Shown: one piece after another, positions 51,716 to 60,517 of the stretch
Numbering within the stretch: the stretch's first letter is position 1
How the letters are laid out: the number at the start of each line of letters is the position of its first letter
Source: CALFML01 sp044222245
GTDB lineage: Bacteria; Myxococcota_A; Polyangia; Palsa-1104; JAEUJZ01
NCBI GenBank assembly: GCA_044222245.1
Contig: JBGANQ010000003.1
Coordinates: 62,001 to 126,000 of the forward strand
Direction of reading: 5' to 3'
DNA: 64,000 nucleotides
Translations under genes and position numbers: made by a program
The notes under the pieces: model-generated
The model's database searches: none
Told to the model about the DNA's origin: nothing
Seen by the model: the letters and a program-made list of their open reading frames with translations, nothing else

Positions 51716-53084
51716 GCTGAAGGAGTTCTGCGGCGTCACCGCCATCTATAGCGCCCAGGCCGACGCCGCTCCGCTCACCCACCGCGCCCTGTTCGCCCTG
51801 CAGCACCGCGGTCAGGAGTCGGCGGGCATCGTCACCATCGATGAAGACGGCCGCCTGCACCAGCTGCGCGCCCGCGGCCTGGTCACCGAGGCGCTGCCGC
51901 TGCCGCGGGTCTGCAAGCTCCCGGGTCGGCGCGCCATCGGCCACGTCCGCTACTCCACCGTCGCCGCCGATCGGGCCGAGAACGTCCAGCCCTTCCTCGC
52001 CAGCACGCCGTACGGCGAGATCGCGGTGGCGCACAACGGCAACATCAAGAACGCCGCCGAGCTGGCCGGCGAGCTGCGGCAGGCCGGGTCGATCCTCAGC
52101 ACGACCATGGACACCGAGCTCTTGGTCCACCTGCTGGCGCGCTCGGGAGCGCCGGAGCTCGGCAGCGCGCTGCAGCAGGTGGCGGGCCGGGCGATCGGCG
52201 CCTACTCACTCACCATCCTGTGCGCCGGCCGGCTGTACGGGCTGCGCGACGCCCACGGGCTGCGGCCGCTGGTGCTCGGGGAGCTGGGCGCCGGCGGCTG
52301 GGTGCTGGCCTCGGAGACCTGCGCGCTCGATGCGCTCGGCGCGCGCCTTGTGCGCGAGGTCGCGCCCGGGGAGCTCATCGAGATCGGACCGGCCGGCGTG
52401 CACTCGCGGCAGCTGCTGCCCCCGGCCAAGGTGCCGACGCCGTGCGTGTTCGAGCTTGTGTACTTCGCGCGCCCGGACTCGATCGTGTTCGGTCAGAATG
52501 CGCAGGCGGCGCGAACGCGCATGGGCGAGCAGCTGGCGCAGCAGGATCAGGAGCTTGATGGCTGCATGCCGCCGGTGGATCTGGTGGTGCCGGTCCCGGA
52601 CTCGGGGATCCCCGCCGCCATCGGCTACGCCCGGGTGAGCGGCATCCCCTACGAGCGGGCGATCCTGCGCAGCCACTACTTCGGCCGCACCTTCATCCTG
52701 CCCACTCACGACGCCCGCGCCCAGGGCGTACGGCTCAAGCTCTCGGTCAACCGCGAGCTGGTGGCGGGCAAGCGCCTGCTCCTGGTCGATGACTCGCTGG
52801 TGCGCGGCAACACCGCGCGCGAGCTTGTGCGCATGGTGCGCGAAGCCGGCGCCCTGGAGGTCTGGCTGCGCGTCGCCTCGCCGCCGCTGCGCTGGCCGTG
52901 CTATCTCGGCATCGACATGCCCAGCCGGCAGGAGCTCATCATCAACGCGCACGGCGACGAAGCCGGCGTCCGCGACCATGTCGGCGTCGACAACCTGCGC
53001 TACCTCAGCGAGGAGCGGCTGCGCCGGGCCACCGGCAACGCCGCGGCCTGCCTGGCCTGCATGAACGGGAGCTACCCCCTGTGA
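51702..53084 (+). CDS. purF: Amidophosphoribosyltransferase
   Basis: 460 residues. It makes phosphoribosylamine, the first purine step and the usual point of feedback control. E-F-C-G-V-T-A-I-Y places the N-terminal nucleophile Cys at residue 10, so a nine-residue propeptide must be removed, as in the B. subtilis-type enzyme. L-Q-H-R-G-Q-E-S-A-G and the PRPP loop L-L-L-V-D-D-S-L-V-R-G-N-T are intact. The start lies within the end of purL. Confidence 0.96.
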   Translation: MSSPELKEFCGVTAIYSAQADAAPLTHRALFALQHRGQESAGIVTIDEDGRLHQLRARGLVTEALPLPRVCKLPGRRAIGHVRYSTVAADRAENVQPFLASTPYGEIAVAHNGNIKNAAELAGELRQAGSILSTTMDTELLVHLLARSGAPELGSALQQVAGRAIGAYSLTILCAGRLYGLRDAHGLRPLVLGELGAGGWVLASETCALDALGARLVREVAPGELIEIGPAGVHSRQLLPPAKVPTPCVFELVYFARPDSIVFGQNAQAARTRMGEQLAQQDQELDGCMPPVDLVVPVPDSGIPAAIGYARVSGIPYERAILRSHYFGRTFILPTHDARAQGVRLKLSVNRELVAGKRLLLVDDSLVRGNTARELVRMVREAGALEVWLRVASPPLRWPCYLGIDMPSRQELIINAHGDEAGVRDHVGVDNLRYLSEERLRRATGNAAACLACMNGSYPL

Positions 53085-54124
53085 GCGACTCAGCCCCCAC
53101 CACCACCGCGCCGCCGCAACCGCTGACCTATGCCGCCGCCGGCGTCGACATCGGGCGCGCCGATGCCCTGGTCCACCACCTGCGCCGGCTGGCGGCGCGC
53201 ACCCACGGCCCCGAGGTGACTCCCTACACCGACTCCTACGCCGGACTGTATCGGCTGGGGGCGGAGGGACCGCTGCTCGCGGCGAGCTGCGATGGGGTCG
53301 GCACCAAGCTGCTGCTGGCCACCCGGCTGCGCCGCTTCCGCGCCCTGGGCCAGGATCTGGTGGCGATGAACGTCAACGATCTGTTGCCGTGTGGCGCCCG
53401 CCCGCTGTTCTTCCTCGACTACCTGGCCGCCGGACGCCTGGACGCGCAGCCGCTGAGCGAGCTGATGGAGGGCATGGTCGCCGCCTGCCAGCAGGCCGGC
53501 TGCGCGCTGCTCGGCGGCGAGACCGCCGAGATGCCGGGCGTGGCCGCTGAGCTGGAGCTGGCCGGCTTCGCGGTGGGCCTGGTCGAGCCGACCCTGACTC
53601 CGCGGCTGAGCGCTCTTGCGGCCGGCGATCAGGTGCTCGGGCTGCCGGCCAGCGGCGTCCACGCCAACGGTCTGAGCCTGGCCCGCCGGGCGCTGGAGCG
53701 GGCCGGCCTGGAGCTCACCGCGCAGCCCGCGGGCCTTGCGCAGAGCCTGGGCGAGACGCTGCTCACCCCCACTCCAATTTATGTCCGCGAGGTGCTGGAC
53801 GCCCTGCAGCGCGGCGCCGGCGAGGTCCACGCCGCCGCCCACATCACCGGCGGCGGCCTCCTGGGGCGGGCGCGCAAGCTGCTGCGCGAAGGGCTGGCCA
53901 TGCGCATCTGGCCGGACTCCTATGAGAAGCTGCCGATCTTCCAGGTGATCGCCCAGGCCGGCGAGGTCTCGGCGCTGGAGATGGCGAGCACATTCAACAT
54001 GGGGCTCGGCTTTCTGCTATGCGTCTCGGCCGCGGGTGCCGAGCGGATCCTCGCCGCGCCGGCCACCCGGTGGCGGCGGGTCGGCGAGCTAGTCGCCGGC
54101 GCGCAGGGAGTGGACCTTGGCTGA
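53081..54124 (+). CDS. purM: Phosphoribosylformylglycinamidine cyclo-ligase
   Basis: 347 residues. AIR synthetase closes the imidazole ring. Y-A-A-A-G-V-D-I, S-C-D-G-V-G-T-K, M-N-V-N-D-L-L and L-L-G-G-E-T-A-E-M-P-G are characteristic. It starts at GTG 53081, overlapping the purF stop (GTGA), and overlaps purN by 8 bp. Confidence 0.96.
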   Translation: MSDSAPTTTAPPQPLTYAAAGVDIGRADALVHHLRRLAARTHGPEVTPYTDSYAGLYRLGAEGPLLAASCDGVGTKLLLATRLRRFRALGQDLVAMNVNDLLPCGARPLFFLDYLAAGRLDAQPLSELMEGMVAACQQAGCALLGGETAEMPGVAAELELAGFAVGLVEPTLTPRLSALAAGDQVLGLPASGVHANGLSLARRALERAGLELTAQPAGLAQSLGETLLTPTPIYVREVLDALQRGAGEVHAAAHITGGGLLGRARKLLREGLAMRIWPDSYEKLPIFQVIAQAGEVSALEMASTFNMGLGFLLCVSAAGAERILAAPATRWRRVGELVAGAQGVDLG

Positions 54125-54764
54125 GCCGGTCGCCGCCGATCCGTCCGGCGCGCCGCGCCCGCGGTTTGCCATCCTCGGCTCGGGCCGCGGCTCCAACGCC
54201 GAGGCCCTCATGGCCGCCTTTGCCAGCGGGTTTCTGCCCGCCGAGCTGGCGGTGGTGATCGCCGATCGCGAGGGCGCGGCCATCCTCGACCGGGCCGCCG
54301 CGCGCGGCGTCGCGCGCGCGCTGTGCCCGAGCCGCGACCGCCCGCGCGCCGAGCACGAAGCCGAGCTGCTCGCCTGCCTGCAGCGGCACCGCGCCCAGCA
54401 CCTGCTCTTGGCCGGCTACCTGCGCATCCTCAGCGAGGCGTTCCTGCGCCAGTTCGCCGGCGTCGTGCTGAACATCCACCCGTCGCTGCTGCCTGACTTT
54501 CCCGGGCTCGGGGCGGCGGCGCGGCAGTGGCGGGCCGGGGTCCGGGTGGCCGGCGCCACCGTCCACTATGTCGATGCCGGGGTCGACACGGGGCCGATCC
54601 TGCTCAGCGGCTCCCTCGAGGTCCGGGGCGACGAAGGCGAGGCCGGGCTCGCGCAGCGCATCCTGACCGAAGTCGAGCACGTCATCTACCCGCGCGCGGT
54701 GTGGCTCTTGTGCGCGCGGCTGGCAAACCCGGGCGGTCAGGAGGAACCATGTACGACGCGTTGA
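54117..54764 (+). CDS. purN: Phosphoribosylglycinamide formyltransferase
   Basis: 215 residues. It transfers a formyl group from 10-formyl-THF to GAR. A-I-L-G-S-G-R-G-S-N and the active-site N-I-H-P-S-L-L-P-D-F-P-G are present. Translation probably begins at TTG 54117, inside the end of purM. The C-terminus overlaps the purH start by 16 bp. Confidence 0.95.
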   Translation: MAEPVAADPSGAPRPRFAILGSGRGSNAEALMAAFASGFLPAELAVVIADREGAAILDRAAARGVARALCPSRDRPRAEHEAELLACLQRHRAQHLLLAGYLRILSEAFLRQFAGVVLNIHPSLLPDFPGLGAAARQWRAGVRVAGATVHYVDAGVDTGPILLSGSLEVRGDEGEAGLAQRILTEVEHVIYPRAVWLLCARLANPGGQEEPCTTR

Positions 54765-56332
54765 TTCGACCCGAGCTGCCCGAGAGCCCGGTCCGGCTGG
54801 CCCTGCTCTCGGTCCATGACAAGAGCGGCATCGTCGAGCTGGGGCGGGGTCTGGGCGAGCTCGGAGTCAAGCTGCTCGCCTCGGGCGGCACGGCCGGCGC
54901 GCTCGCCGCGGCGGGCCTTGCGGTCACGCCGATCGAAGAGTTTACCGGCGAGCCCGAGCTCCTCGATGGCCGCGTCAAGACCCTGCACCCGCGGATCTTC
55001 GCCGCCCTGCTCGCCGACCGCCGCGAGCCGGCGCACCTGCAGCAGCTGGCGGCGCGCGACTTTGTCCCCATCGATCTGGTCGTGGGCAACCTGTATCCGT
55101 TCGCGCAGACCCTGGCCCGCGGCGCCAGCGCGGCGGCGACCATCGAGATGATCGACATCGGCGGACCCTCGCTGCTGCGGGCGGCGGCCAAGAACGCCGA
55201 GGGCGGCACCACGGTGCTGGTCAGCCCGTCCGAGTATCCGGCGCTGCTGCACGAGCTGCGCCAGCGGGGCGCGGTGCCGCTGCCGCTGCGGCGGCGGTGG
55301 GCGGCGCAGGCGTTCCGCGAGGTGGCGGCCTACGACGCACTCATCGCCGACTGGCTGAGCGCCCGCAGCGGGGAAGCGGCAGGGATCTTTGCCGACCGTC
55401 ACGGGTCGCTTCTGCGCAGCACCCGGCTGCGCTACGGCGAAAACCCGCATCAGGCCGCCCATCTGTATGTCGAGCCCGGATGCTCCGGCGGGGTCGCCCA
55501 AGCGCGGGCCCTGCAAGGCAAGGAGCTCTCCTACAACAACTACCTGGATCTCGATGCGGCGTACCGCGCCGTGTATCCGCTGGCAGCGCCGGCTTGCGCC
55601 ATCGTCAAGCACACAAACCCCTGCGGCCTGGCCTGCGCCGACAGCGCGGCCGCCGCCTTCCGTCGCGCGCTGGCCGCCGATCCGGTGGCGGCCTTTGGCG
55701 GCGTGCTCGCCTTCAACCGGCCCCTTGATGAAGCAGCGGCGCTGGCGCTGCGCGACAGCAAGCTGTTTATCGAGTGCGTCATCGCGCCCGAGATTCCCGC
55801 GGCGGCCCAGCAGGTGCTGCGCGAGCGGGCGAACCTGCGCCTGGTCGAGGCGCCGGCCGGCTCGCCGCTGCCGGGCTGGGTGAGCCACCGCATCGGCGGC
55901 GGGCTGCTCGTGCAGACTGCGGATCCGGGTCCGTACGGGGAGACCGCGGACTTCGCGGTCGTCACCCGGCGGGGCCTGGAAGCGGGCTGGGAGGCCGAGC
56001 TGCGCTTCGCCCTGCACGCCGCCGCGGCGCTCAAGTCCAACGCCATCGCGGTCACTGCCGAGCAGTGCTTGCTCGGCGCCGGCACCGGCCAGGTGAGCCG
56101 CGTCGAAGCGGTGGCGCAGGCGCTGCACAAGGCCGGTGAGCGGGCCCGCGGCGCCTTCCTCGGCTCGGACGCCTTCTTCCCTTTTGCTGACTGCGTGCGG
56201 CTGGCGCACGCGGCCGGCATCGCCGCCATCATCCAGCCCGGCGGCTCGGTGCGCGACGCCGAGTCGATCGCCGCCTGCGATGAGCTCGGGCTGGCGATGG
56301 TGTTCACCGGCCGCCGCCACTTCCGACACTGA
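54749..56332 (+). CDS. purH: Bifunctional AICAR formyltransferase / IMP cyclohydrolase
   Basis: 527 residues. The N-terminal IMP cyclohydrolase (MGS-like) domain starts A-L-L-S-V-H-D-K-S-G. The C-terminal AICAR transformylase includes R-Y-G-E-N-P-H-Q, K-E-L-S-Y-N-N, and K-H-T-N-P-C-G with the catalytic Lys-His. It carries out the last two steps to IMP. GGAGGAACC precedes the ATG. Confidence 0.97.
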   Translation: MYDALIRPELPESPVRLALLSVHDKSGIVELGRGLGELGVKLLASGGTAGALAAAGLAVTPIEEFTGEPELLDGRVKTLHPRIFAALLADRREPAHLQQLAARDFVPIDLVVGNLYPFAQTLARGASAAATIEMIDIGGPSLLRAAAKNAEGGTTVLVSPSEYPALLHELRQRGAVPLPLRRRWAAQAFREVAAYDALIADWLSARSGEAAGIFADRHGSLLRSTRLRYGENPHQAAHLYVEPGCSGGVAQARALQGKELSYNNYLDLDAAYRAVYPLAAPACAIVKHTNPCGLACADSAAAAFRRALAADPVAAFGGVLAFNRPLDEAAALALRDSKLFIECVIAPEIPAAAQQVLRERANLRLVEAPAGSPLPGWVSHRIGGGLLVQTADPGPYGETADFAVVTRRGLEAGWEAELRFALHAAAALKSNAIAVTAEQCLLGAGTGQVSRVEAVAQALHKAGERARGAFLGSDAFFPFADCVRLAHAAGIAAIIQPGGSVRDAESIAACDELGLAMVFTGRRHFRH

Positions 56333-56339
56333 GGCCCTC

Positions 56340-57596
56340 ATGCGCGTCTTGATCGTAGGCGGTGGCGGCAGAGAGCACGCGATGGCGCGGGCGCTTCGCA
56401 GCGCGCCGGACTGTCAGCTCCTGAGCGCTCCCGGCAACCCCGGCACCGCCGAGCTCGGACGCAACGTCGCGGTGGCCGCCGAGGATGTGGCTGGCCTAGT
56501 CGAGCTCGTGCGCCGCGCCGAGATCGAGCTGGTGGTGCCCGGCCCCGAAGGCCCGCTGGTGCGCGGCCTGGCTGATGCGCTGCGCGGCCTGCCCGGGGTG
56601 CTGTGCTGCGGCCCCACGCAGGCGGCGGCGGCGCTGGAGGGCTCCAAGGTGTTCACCCGCACCCTCGCCCACACGCTAGGGATTCCCAGTCCGGCGCACC
56701 GCACCCTGAGCGCCCCCGAGGAGGTGAGCGCGGCGCTGCAGCAGTTCACCCGACCGCCGGTGCTCAAGGCCGATGGACTCTGCGCCGGCAAGGGAGTGTT
56801 TCTTCCCACCTCGTTCGCCGAGTGCGAGCAGCGCGCGCGCGCGCTCCTTGGCGGGGCGCTCGGCGAAGCGGGGCGACAGCTGGTGGTGGAGGAGCGGCTG
56901 CTCGGCACCGAGGCCTCGCTGTTCTTTGCCTGCCACGGCGAGCAGTGCCTGGCGCTGCCCCACGCCCGCGACCACAAGCGGCTGCGCGACGGCGACGCCG
57001 GGCCCAACACCGGCGGCATGGGCGCGGTGAGCCCGAACCCCACGGTCGATGCCGCGCTCACCGCGCAGGTGGCGGCGCAGTTCGTGCAACCGGTGCTGCG
57101 CGAGCTGCAGCGGCGCGGTACGCCGTTTGTCGGGTTCCTGTTTGTCGGCCTGATGCTGACCGCGCAGGGACCGCGGCTCCTGGAGTTCAACGTCCGGCTG
57201 GGCGATCCCGAGGCGCAGGCGATCCTGCCGCGCCTTGCCGCGGGCGAGTTCCTGCGCCTGTGCCGGGCCACCGCTCGCGGCGAGCTGGCAAACTTCCGCC
57301 TGGCGGTCGATCCGCGCCCGACCTGCGCGGTGGTGCTGGCGGCCGCAGGCTATCCCGACCACCCGAGCCCCGGCGCCGCGGTCGAGCTTGATCCAGCGCT
57401 GACCACCGCGCAGCGCTGCTTCATCCACGCCGGCACCAGCTTCAGCGGGCAAGCGCTAAAGGTCCGCGGCGGCCGCGTCGGCGCCATCGTCGCCCAAGCC
57501 GACACCGCCGAAGCAGCGCGCGAGCACGCCTACGCCGGCCTGTCGCACGTCCGCTTCGCCCAGATGCAGTACCGGACCGACATCGGCGCCAGCTGA
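56340..57596 (+). CDS. purD: Phosphoribosylamine-glycine ligase
   Basis: 418 residues, ATP-grasp. It makes GAR. V-G-G-G-G-R-E-H-A, K-A-D-G-L-C-A-G-K-G-V, D-H-K-R-L-R-D-G-D-x-G-P-N-T-G-G-M-G and F-N-V-R-L-G-D-P-E are the family blocks. It is the last gene of the rightward operon, 107 bp from the right repeat. Transcription could read through into the 3' half of the split gene. Confidence 0.96.
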   Translation: MRVLIVGGGGREHAMARALRSAPDCQLLSAPGNPGTAELGRNVAVAAEDVAGLVELVRRAEIELVVPGPEGPLVRGLADALRGLPGVLCCGPTQAAAALEGSKVFTRTLAHTLGIPSPAHRTLSAPEEVSAALQQFTRPPVLKADGLCAGKGVFLPTSFAECEQRARALLGGALGEAGRQLVVEERLLGTEASLFFACHGEQCLALPHARDHKRLRDGDAGPNTGGMGAVSPNPTVDAALTAQVAAQFVQPVLRELQRRGTPFVGFLFVGLMLTAQGPRLLEFNVRLGDPEAQAILPRLAAGEFLRLCRATARGELANFRLAVDPRPTCAVVLAAAGYPDHPSPGAAVELDPALTTAQRCFIHAGTSFSGQALKVRGGRVGAIVAQADTAEAAREHAYAGLSHVRFAQMQYRTDIGAS

Positions 57597-57639
57597 GCCA
57601 GCAAGCCGCGCAGCCGCCGCGACGCCTACATTAGTTCAA

Positions 57640-57658
57640 GGATGCCCCAGGGATGACG
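57640..57658. repeat. Candidate integrase arm-type sites at the right end
   Basis: GGATG (57640-57644) and GGGATGACG (57650-57658) repeat with an 11-bp period, matching the pair at 35088-35106 (15 of 19 bases from first GGATG to the final G). The sequence lies 45 bp inside the right attachment core. Function as a recombinase or excisionase site is inference. Confidence 0.45.
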
Positions 57659-59461
57659 GCGCCTCCGCGCCGCGCCGCCGCGAGGGCGCGCCGCCGCCGC
57701 CCCCAGGAGCCCGGGTTCTGGCGCGAGGCGACGGCGCGCCTCAGCGAGTCGCTGCTGCCCCGGGCCCCCAGCCCGACCAAGCTTTCCGAGCTGCTGGCGC
57801 GCATCCTGCCGACGATTGAAGATGCGCAGTGGCTGTTGCGGGTGCCGCGCGCGCTGCTCGATCAGTTCCTCAGCCTCCTGCACGACAGCGATGAGGAGCG
57901 GCGCGACGAGTGGCGCAGCCTGCGGCGCTCGATCCTGGAGGCGGTGACGGTGCTGGCGGCGCGGGTGTGCGCGCTCGGGCTGGCCAACGACGTGTGGGAG
58001 CGCCTGCCCGAGACGCCGCTGGAGCAGCTGCCGTTTCTGCGCCTGCAGCGAGTCTGCGACGCCCTGACCGCGGGCTCGCGAGGCGCGGCAGGCGACGGAC
58101 CGGCAGCGACGGGCGGCAGCGGTCACGTCACCGAGGCGTTCCTGGTCATCAAGGACTGTCAGCAGGCGGTGCAGCAGGTCCTGGGGCACCTCGAAGAGTA
58201 CGGCGTCAGCGTCGATCTGGTCTATCGCCTCGAGCTGATCAACGCCATGCTCGGTCGCCTGGAGGAGCTGCTCAAGCTCCTGTTCGGGCAGGGCTCGGCC
58301 GGGCCCGGGCACGAGGGCGCGCACTTCGTCTCGGAGCTCATCCAGGCGCAGGTGCATCGGCGCAGCCTGCGGGCGCTGTTCCGCACCAGCACCCACCAGC
58401 TGGCGCGCAAGATCGTCGAGCGCACCGGCAAAAGCGGCGAGAAGTACATCACCGAGACCCCCGCCGAGTGGCGGGCGATGCTGCTCGCCGGCGGCGGCGC
58501 CGGGGTGCTCACCGCCGGCACCGCGGTCATCAAGTTCATCGCGACCGGCATGCCTCTGCCGGCGTTCTTCGCTGGACTTTTCGCCTCGCTGAACTACGCC
58601 ACCTTCTTTGTCATCATTCAGCTGTGCCACTTCACCCTGGCGACCAAGCAGCCGTCGATGACGGCGGCGGCGCTGGCCGGCGCTCTGTCGGGGCGGCTCG
58701 ATGCCGAGCACTTCAAGGGCATGGTCGATCTTATCGCCCGCATCACCCGCTCGCAGCTGGCCGCCGCGCTCGGCAACCTTGGGGCGGTGATCCCATCGGT
58801 GCTGCTGTTTGACTGGCTGTACCGGCTGCGCACCGGCCACCCGTTTCTCAACGAGCACGGGGCCGAGCACACGATCGAGTCCCTGCAGCCGCTGCGCGCC
58901 CTGCCCTTCGCCATCCTCACCGGCGTCTACCTGTGGCTGTCGAGCCTCGCCGCCGGCTGGCTGGAGAACTGGGCGGTCTATCACCACCTGCCCGAGGCGA
59001 TCGCCGGCAGCCGCCGGCTGCGTCGGCTGGTCGGCCCCCGGGTGGCCGGCTTTCTCGGGCGTTCGCTGGCGTATCACATCTCGGGCGTGGGCGGCGTGGT
59101 GACGCTCGGGTTCGTGCTCGGCATGTCGCCGGTGGTCGGGCAGTTCTTCGGCATCCCGTCCGAGGTCCGCCACGTCACCCTATCTTCCGGGGCGCTGACT
59201 TTCGCCGTCTCGACGCAGGTCTTCGAGCACGGGTGGCACGCCCTGCTCGCCCGCCCGCTGCTCCTGTCGTGGCTCGGCATCGTCGTCATCCTGCTCGCCA
59301 ACTTCGGCGTCAGCTTCTCGCTGGCGCTGGCGGTGGCGCTGCGCGCTCGCGAGGTTCACCGCCGCGACCTGTTCATCCTGCTGCGCACCGTCTGGGGGCG
59401 GGTCGTGCGCTCGCCGCTGGAGTTCCTGTTTCCGGTCAAGCGGCGCCCGCTCAGCACCTGA
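57653..59461 (+). pseudogene. 3' fragment of the split SpecificRecomb (Gcr-family) membrane protein gene
   Basis: The first 17 codons (ATG 57653, low-complexity Arg/Ala) are supplied by the element. From the repeat onward the sequence is the rest of the PF10136 family protein. Family blocks are L-A-G-G-G-A-G-V-L-T-A, L-N-Y-A, L-A-T-K-Q-P-S-M-T-A-A, R-S-Q-L-A-A-A-L-G-N and G-I-P-S-E-V-R-H-V-T-L-S-S, with several transmembrane helices between about codons 285 and 570. Joined to the 5' fragment it gives about 739 residues. The half is undamaged and could be translated from the element-derived start. The biochemical role of the family is unknown. Confidence 0.85.
57704..57720 (+). repeat. Right attachment core (attR), 17-bp direct repeat
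   Basis: CAGGAGCCCGGGTTCTG, identical to 34964-34980 and in the same codon phase, marks the return to target-gene sequence. Confidence 0.88.
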
Positions 59462-59473
59462 CCGGCGTGCGCT

Positions 59474-60517
59474 CTAAATTCCCAGCACGAGCTGGCGCGA
59501 CAGCGAGAGCAGCTGCCGCTTGGCCTCCAGGTCGAGCCGCACGGGCAGCTGGGCGACGCCGATAAGGCGCCGCATGATCTCGACCCCGGCCAGCGCCCAC
59601 AGCAGCGGCCGATCGACCGCCGCCCGCTGCTCGTAGCGCCGCAGCAGCGTGTCGCCGGCCGGCTCCGGCTGTCCCGCAAGGTGCAGGTGGGCCAGCAGCA
59701 CGCCCAGATCAAACTCGCGCGGCCCGAGAAAGCAGAACTCGGGATCGATGACGAAGACTCCCGCGGCGGTCTCCAGCAAGCTGCCCGGGAAGAAATCGCC
59801 GTGACACAGCGGGCCGTCGGCATCTGCGAGGTACAGCTGCCCGAGCCGCTGCACCCGGTCGCTGTAGGCGGCATCGGCGGCCAGCTCGCGCGCGAGCGCC
59901 GTCAGTCCCGGGGTGATGGCGTCGAGGTTCAGGCCGTTGTGCGGGTCGAGCGGCAGGCGAAAGATGTGCTCGTGGTTGAGCGCGCGCATCGCCGGGTTGC
60001 GCAGCACCAGGCGATCCGCGGGCGGCACCGTCAGCGCGTGCAGGTGCCCCAGATAGTCGGCCAGGTCCACCGTCGCCGCCTCGCTCAGCCGGGCGCCGGC
60101 GTACAGCGCGGTGAGCTCGCGCGCCGCGCCCAGATCCTGCAGGACCAGGATGTGCGACTGCGGATCCAGGGCGTACAGGCGCGGCATGCGCGCCGCCAGC
60201 CAGGGACTGCGCGCGGCGAGCGCGTAGAAGTGTCCCTCGACCAGCGTCCGCGCCACCGGGGCGGGGATGTGCGGGTACTTCTCGACCCACGGGCGACCCT
60301 GCTTGACGATCAAGCTGCGAGCCGCGGTGGTCACCCGCAGGGTCAGGTTCATGTTGCCGTCCCCGGCGCGCGCCGCGGTGACGACGCGCTCGCCGGCCGG
60401 CAAGAGGCCCTGGCGGTGCAGGTAGGCGGTGAGTCCGCCGCGATCGCCAGCGTCGAGCTGATAAGGCGCCGCGCCGTCGGCGATCCCCGGGACTGACGCC
60501 GCCCCCGCCTGCTTCAT
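59474..60517 (-). CDS. Kinase of the aminoglycoside phosphotransferase fold, methylthioribose kinase-like
   Basis: 347 residues. G-D-G-N-M-N-L-T-L-R-V and L-I-V-K-Q-G-R-P-W-V-E-K-Y-P resemble the ATP-binding start of 5-methylthioribose kinase (MtnK), the methionine-salvage enzyme. The catalytic loop is C-H-G-D-F-F-P-G-S and the metal Asp is in V-I-D-P-E-F. H-I-F-R-L-P-L is also MtnK-like. No other salvage gene is nearby, so another small-molecule kinase role is possible. Overlaps the hydrolase upstream by 4 bp (ATGA). Confidence 0.7.
   Translation of the reverse strand: MKQAGAASVPGIADGAAPYQLDAGDRGGLTAYLHRQGLLPAGERVVTAARAGDGNMNLTLRVTTAARSLIVKQGRPWVEKYPHIPAPVARTLVEGHFYALAARSPWLAARMPRLYALDPQSHILVLQDLGAARELTALYAGARLSEAATVDLADYLGHLHALTVPPADRLVLRNPAMRALNHEHIFRLPLDPHNGLNLDAITPGLTALARELAADAAYSDRVQRLGQLYLADADGPLCHGDFFPGSLLETAAGVFVIDPEFCFLGPREFDLGVLLAHLHLAGQPEPAGDTLLRRYEQRAAVDRPLLWALAGVEIMRRLIGVAQLPVRLDLEAKRQLLSLSRQLVLGI

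Larger units (their letters stand above)
34964..57720. mobile_element. 22.7-kb integrative element carrying pyrimidine and purine biosynthesis operons
   Basis: The element is bounded by identical 17-bp direct repeats (34964-34980 and 57704-57720) that lie in the same reading frame of one interrupted gene. A tyrosine recombinase gene sits 155 bp inside the left repeat. Everything else inside is nucleotide biosynthesis: a leftward nine-gene pyr/car/purEK operon, a rightward nine-gene pur operon and the control region between them. No transfer, replication, excisionase or toxin gene is seen. Removing 22,740 bp (one repeat copy plus the interior) would recreate an uninterrupted reading frame of about 739 codons. 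The boundaries are read directly from sequence; mobility is inferred. Confidence 0.85.

Noticed and set aside
49319..51745. 808-codon minus-strand open frame antisense to purL
   Set aside because: Shadow of purL in very GC-rich DNA; no motif, no ribosome site.
57653..59461. Reading the SpecificRecomb fragment as a second recombinase of the element
   Set aside because: It is a multi-pass membrane protein without tyrosine or serine recombinase motifs, and its missing N-terminus is found on the other side of the element, so it is the insertion target.
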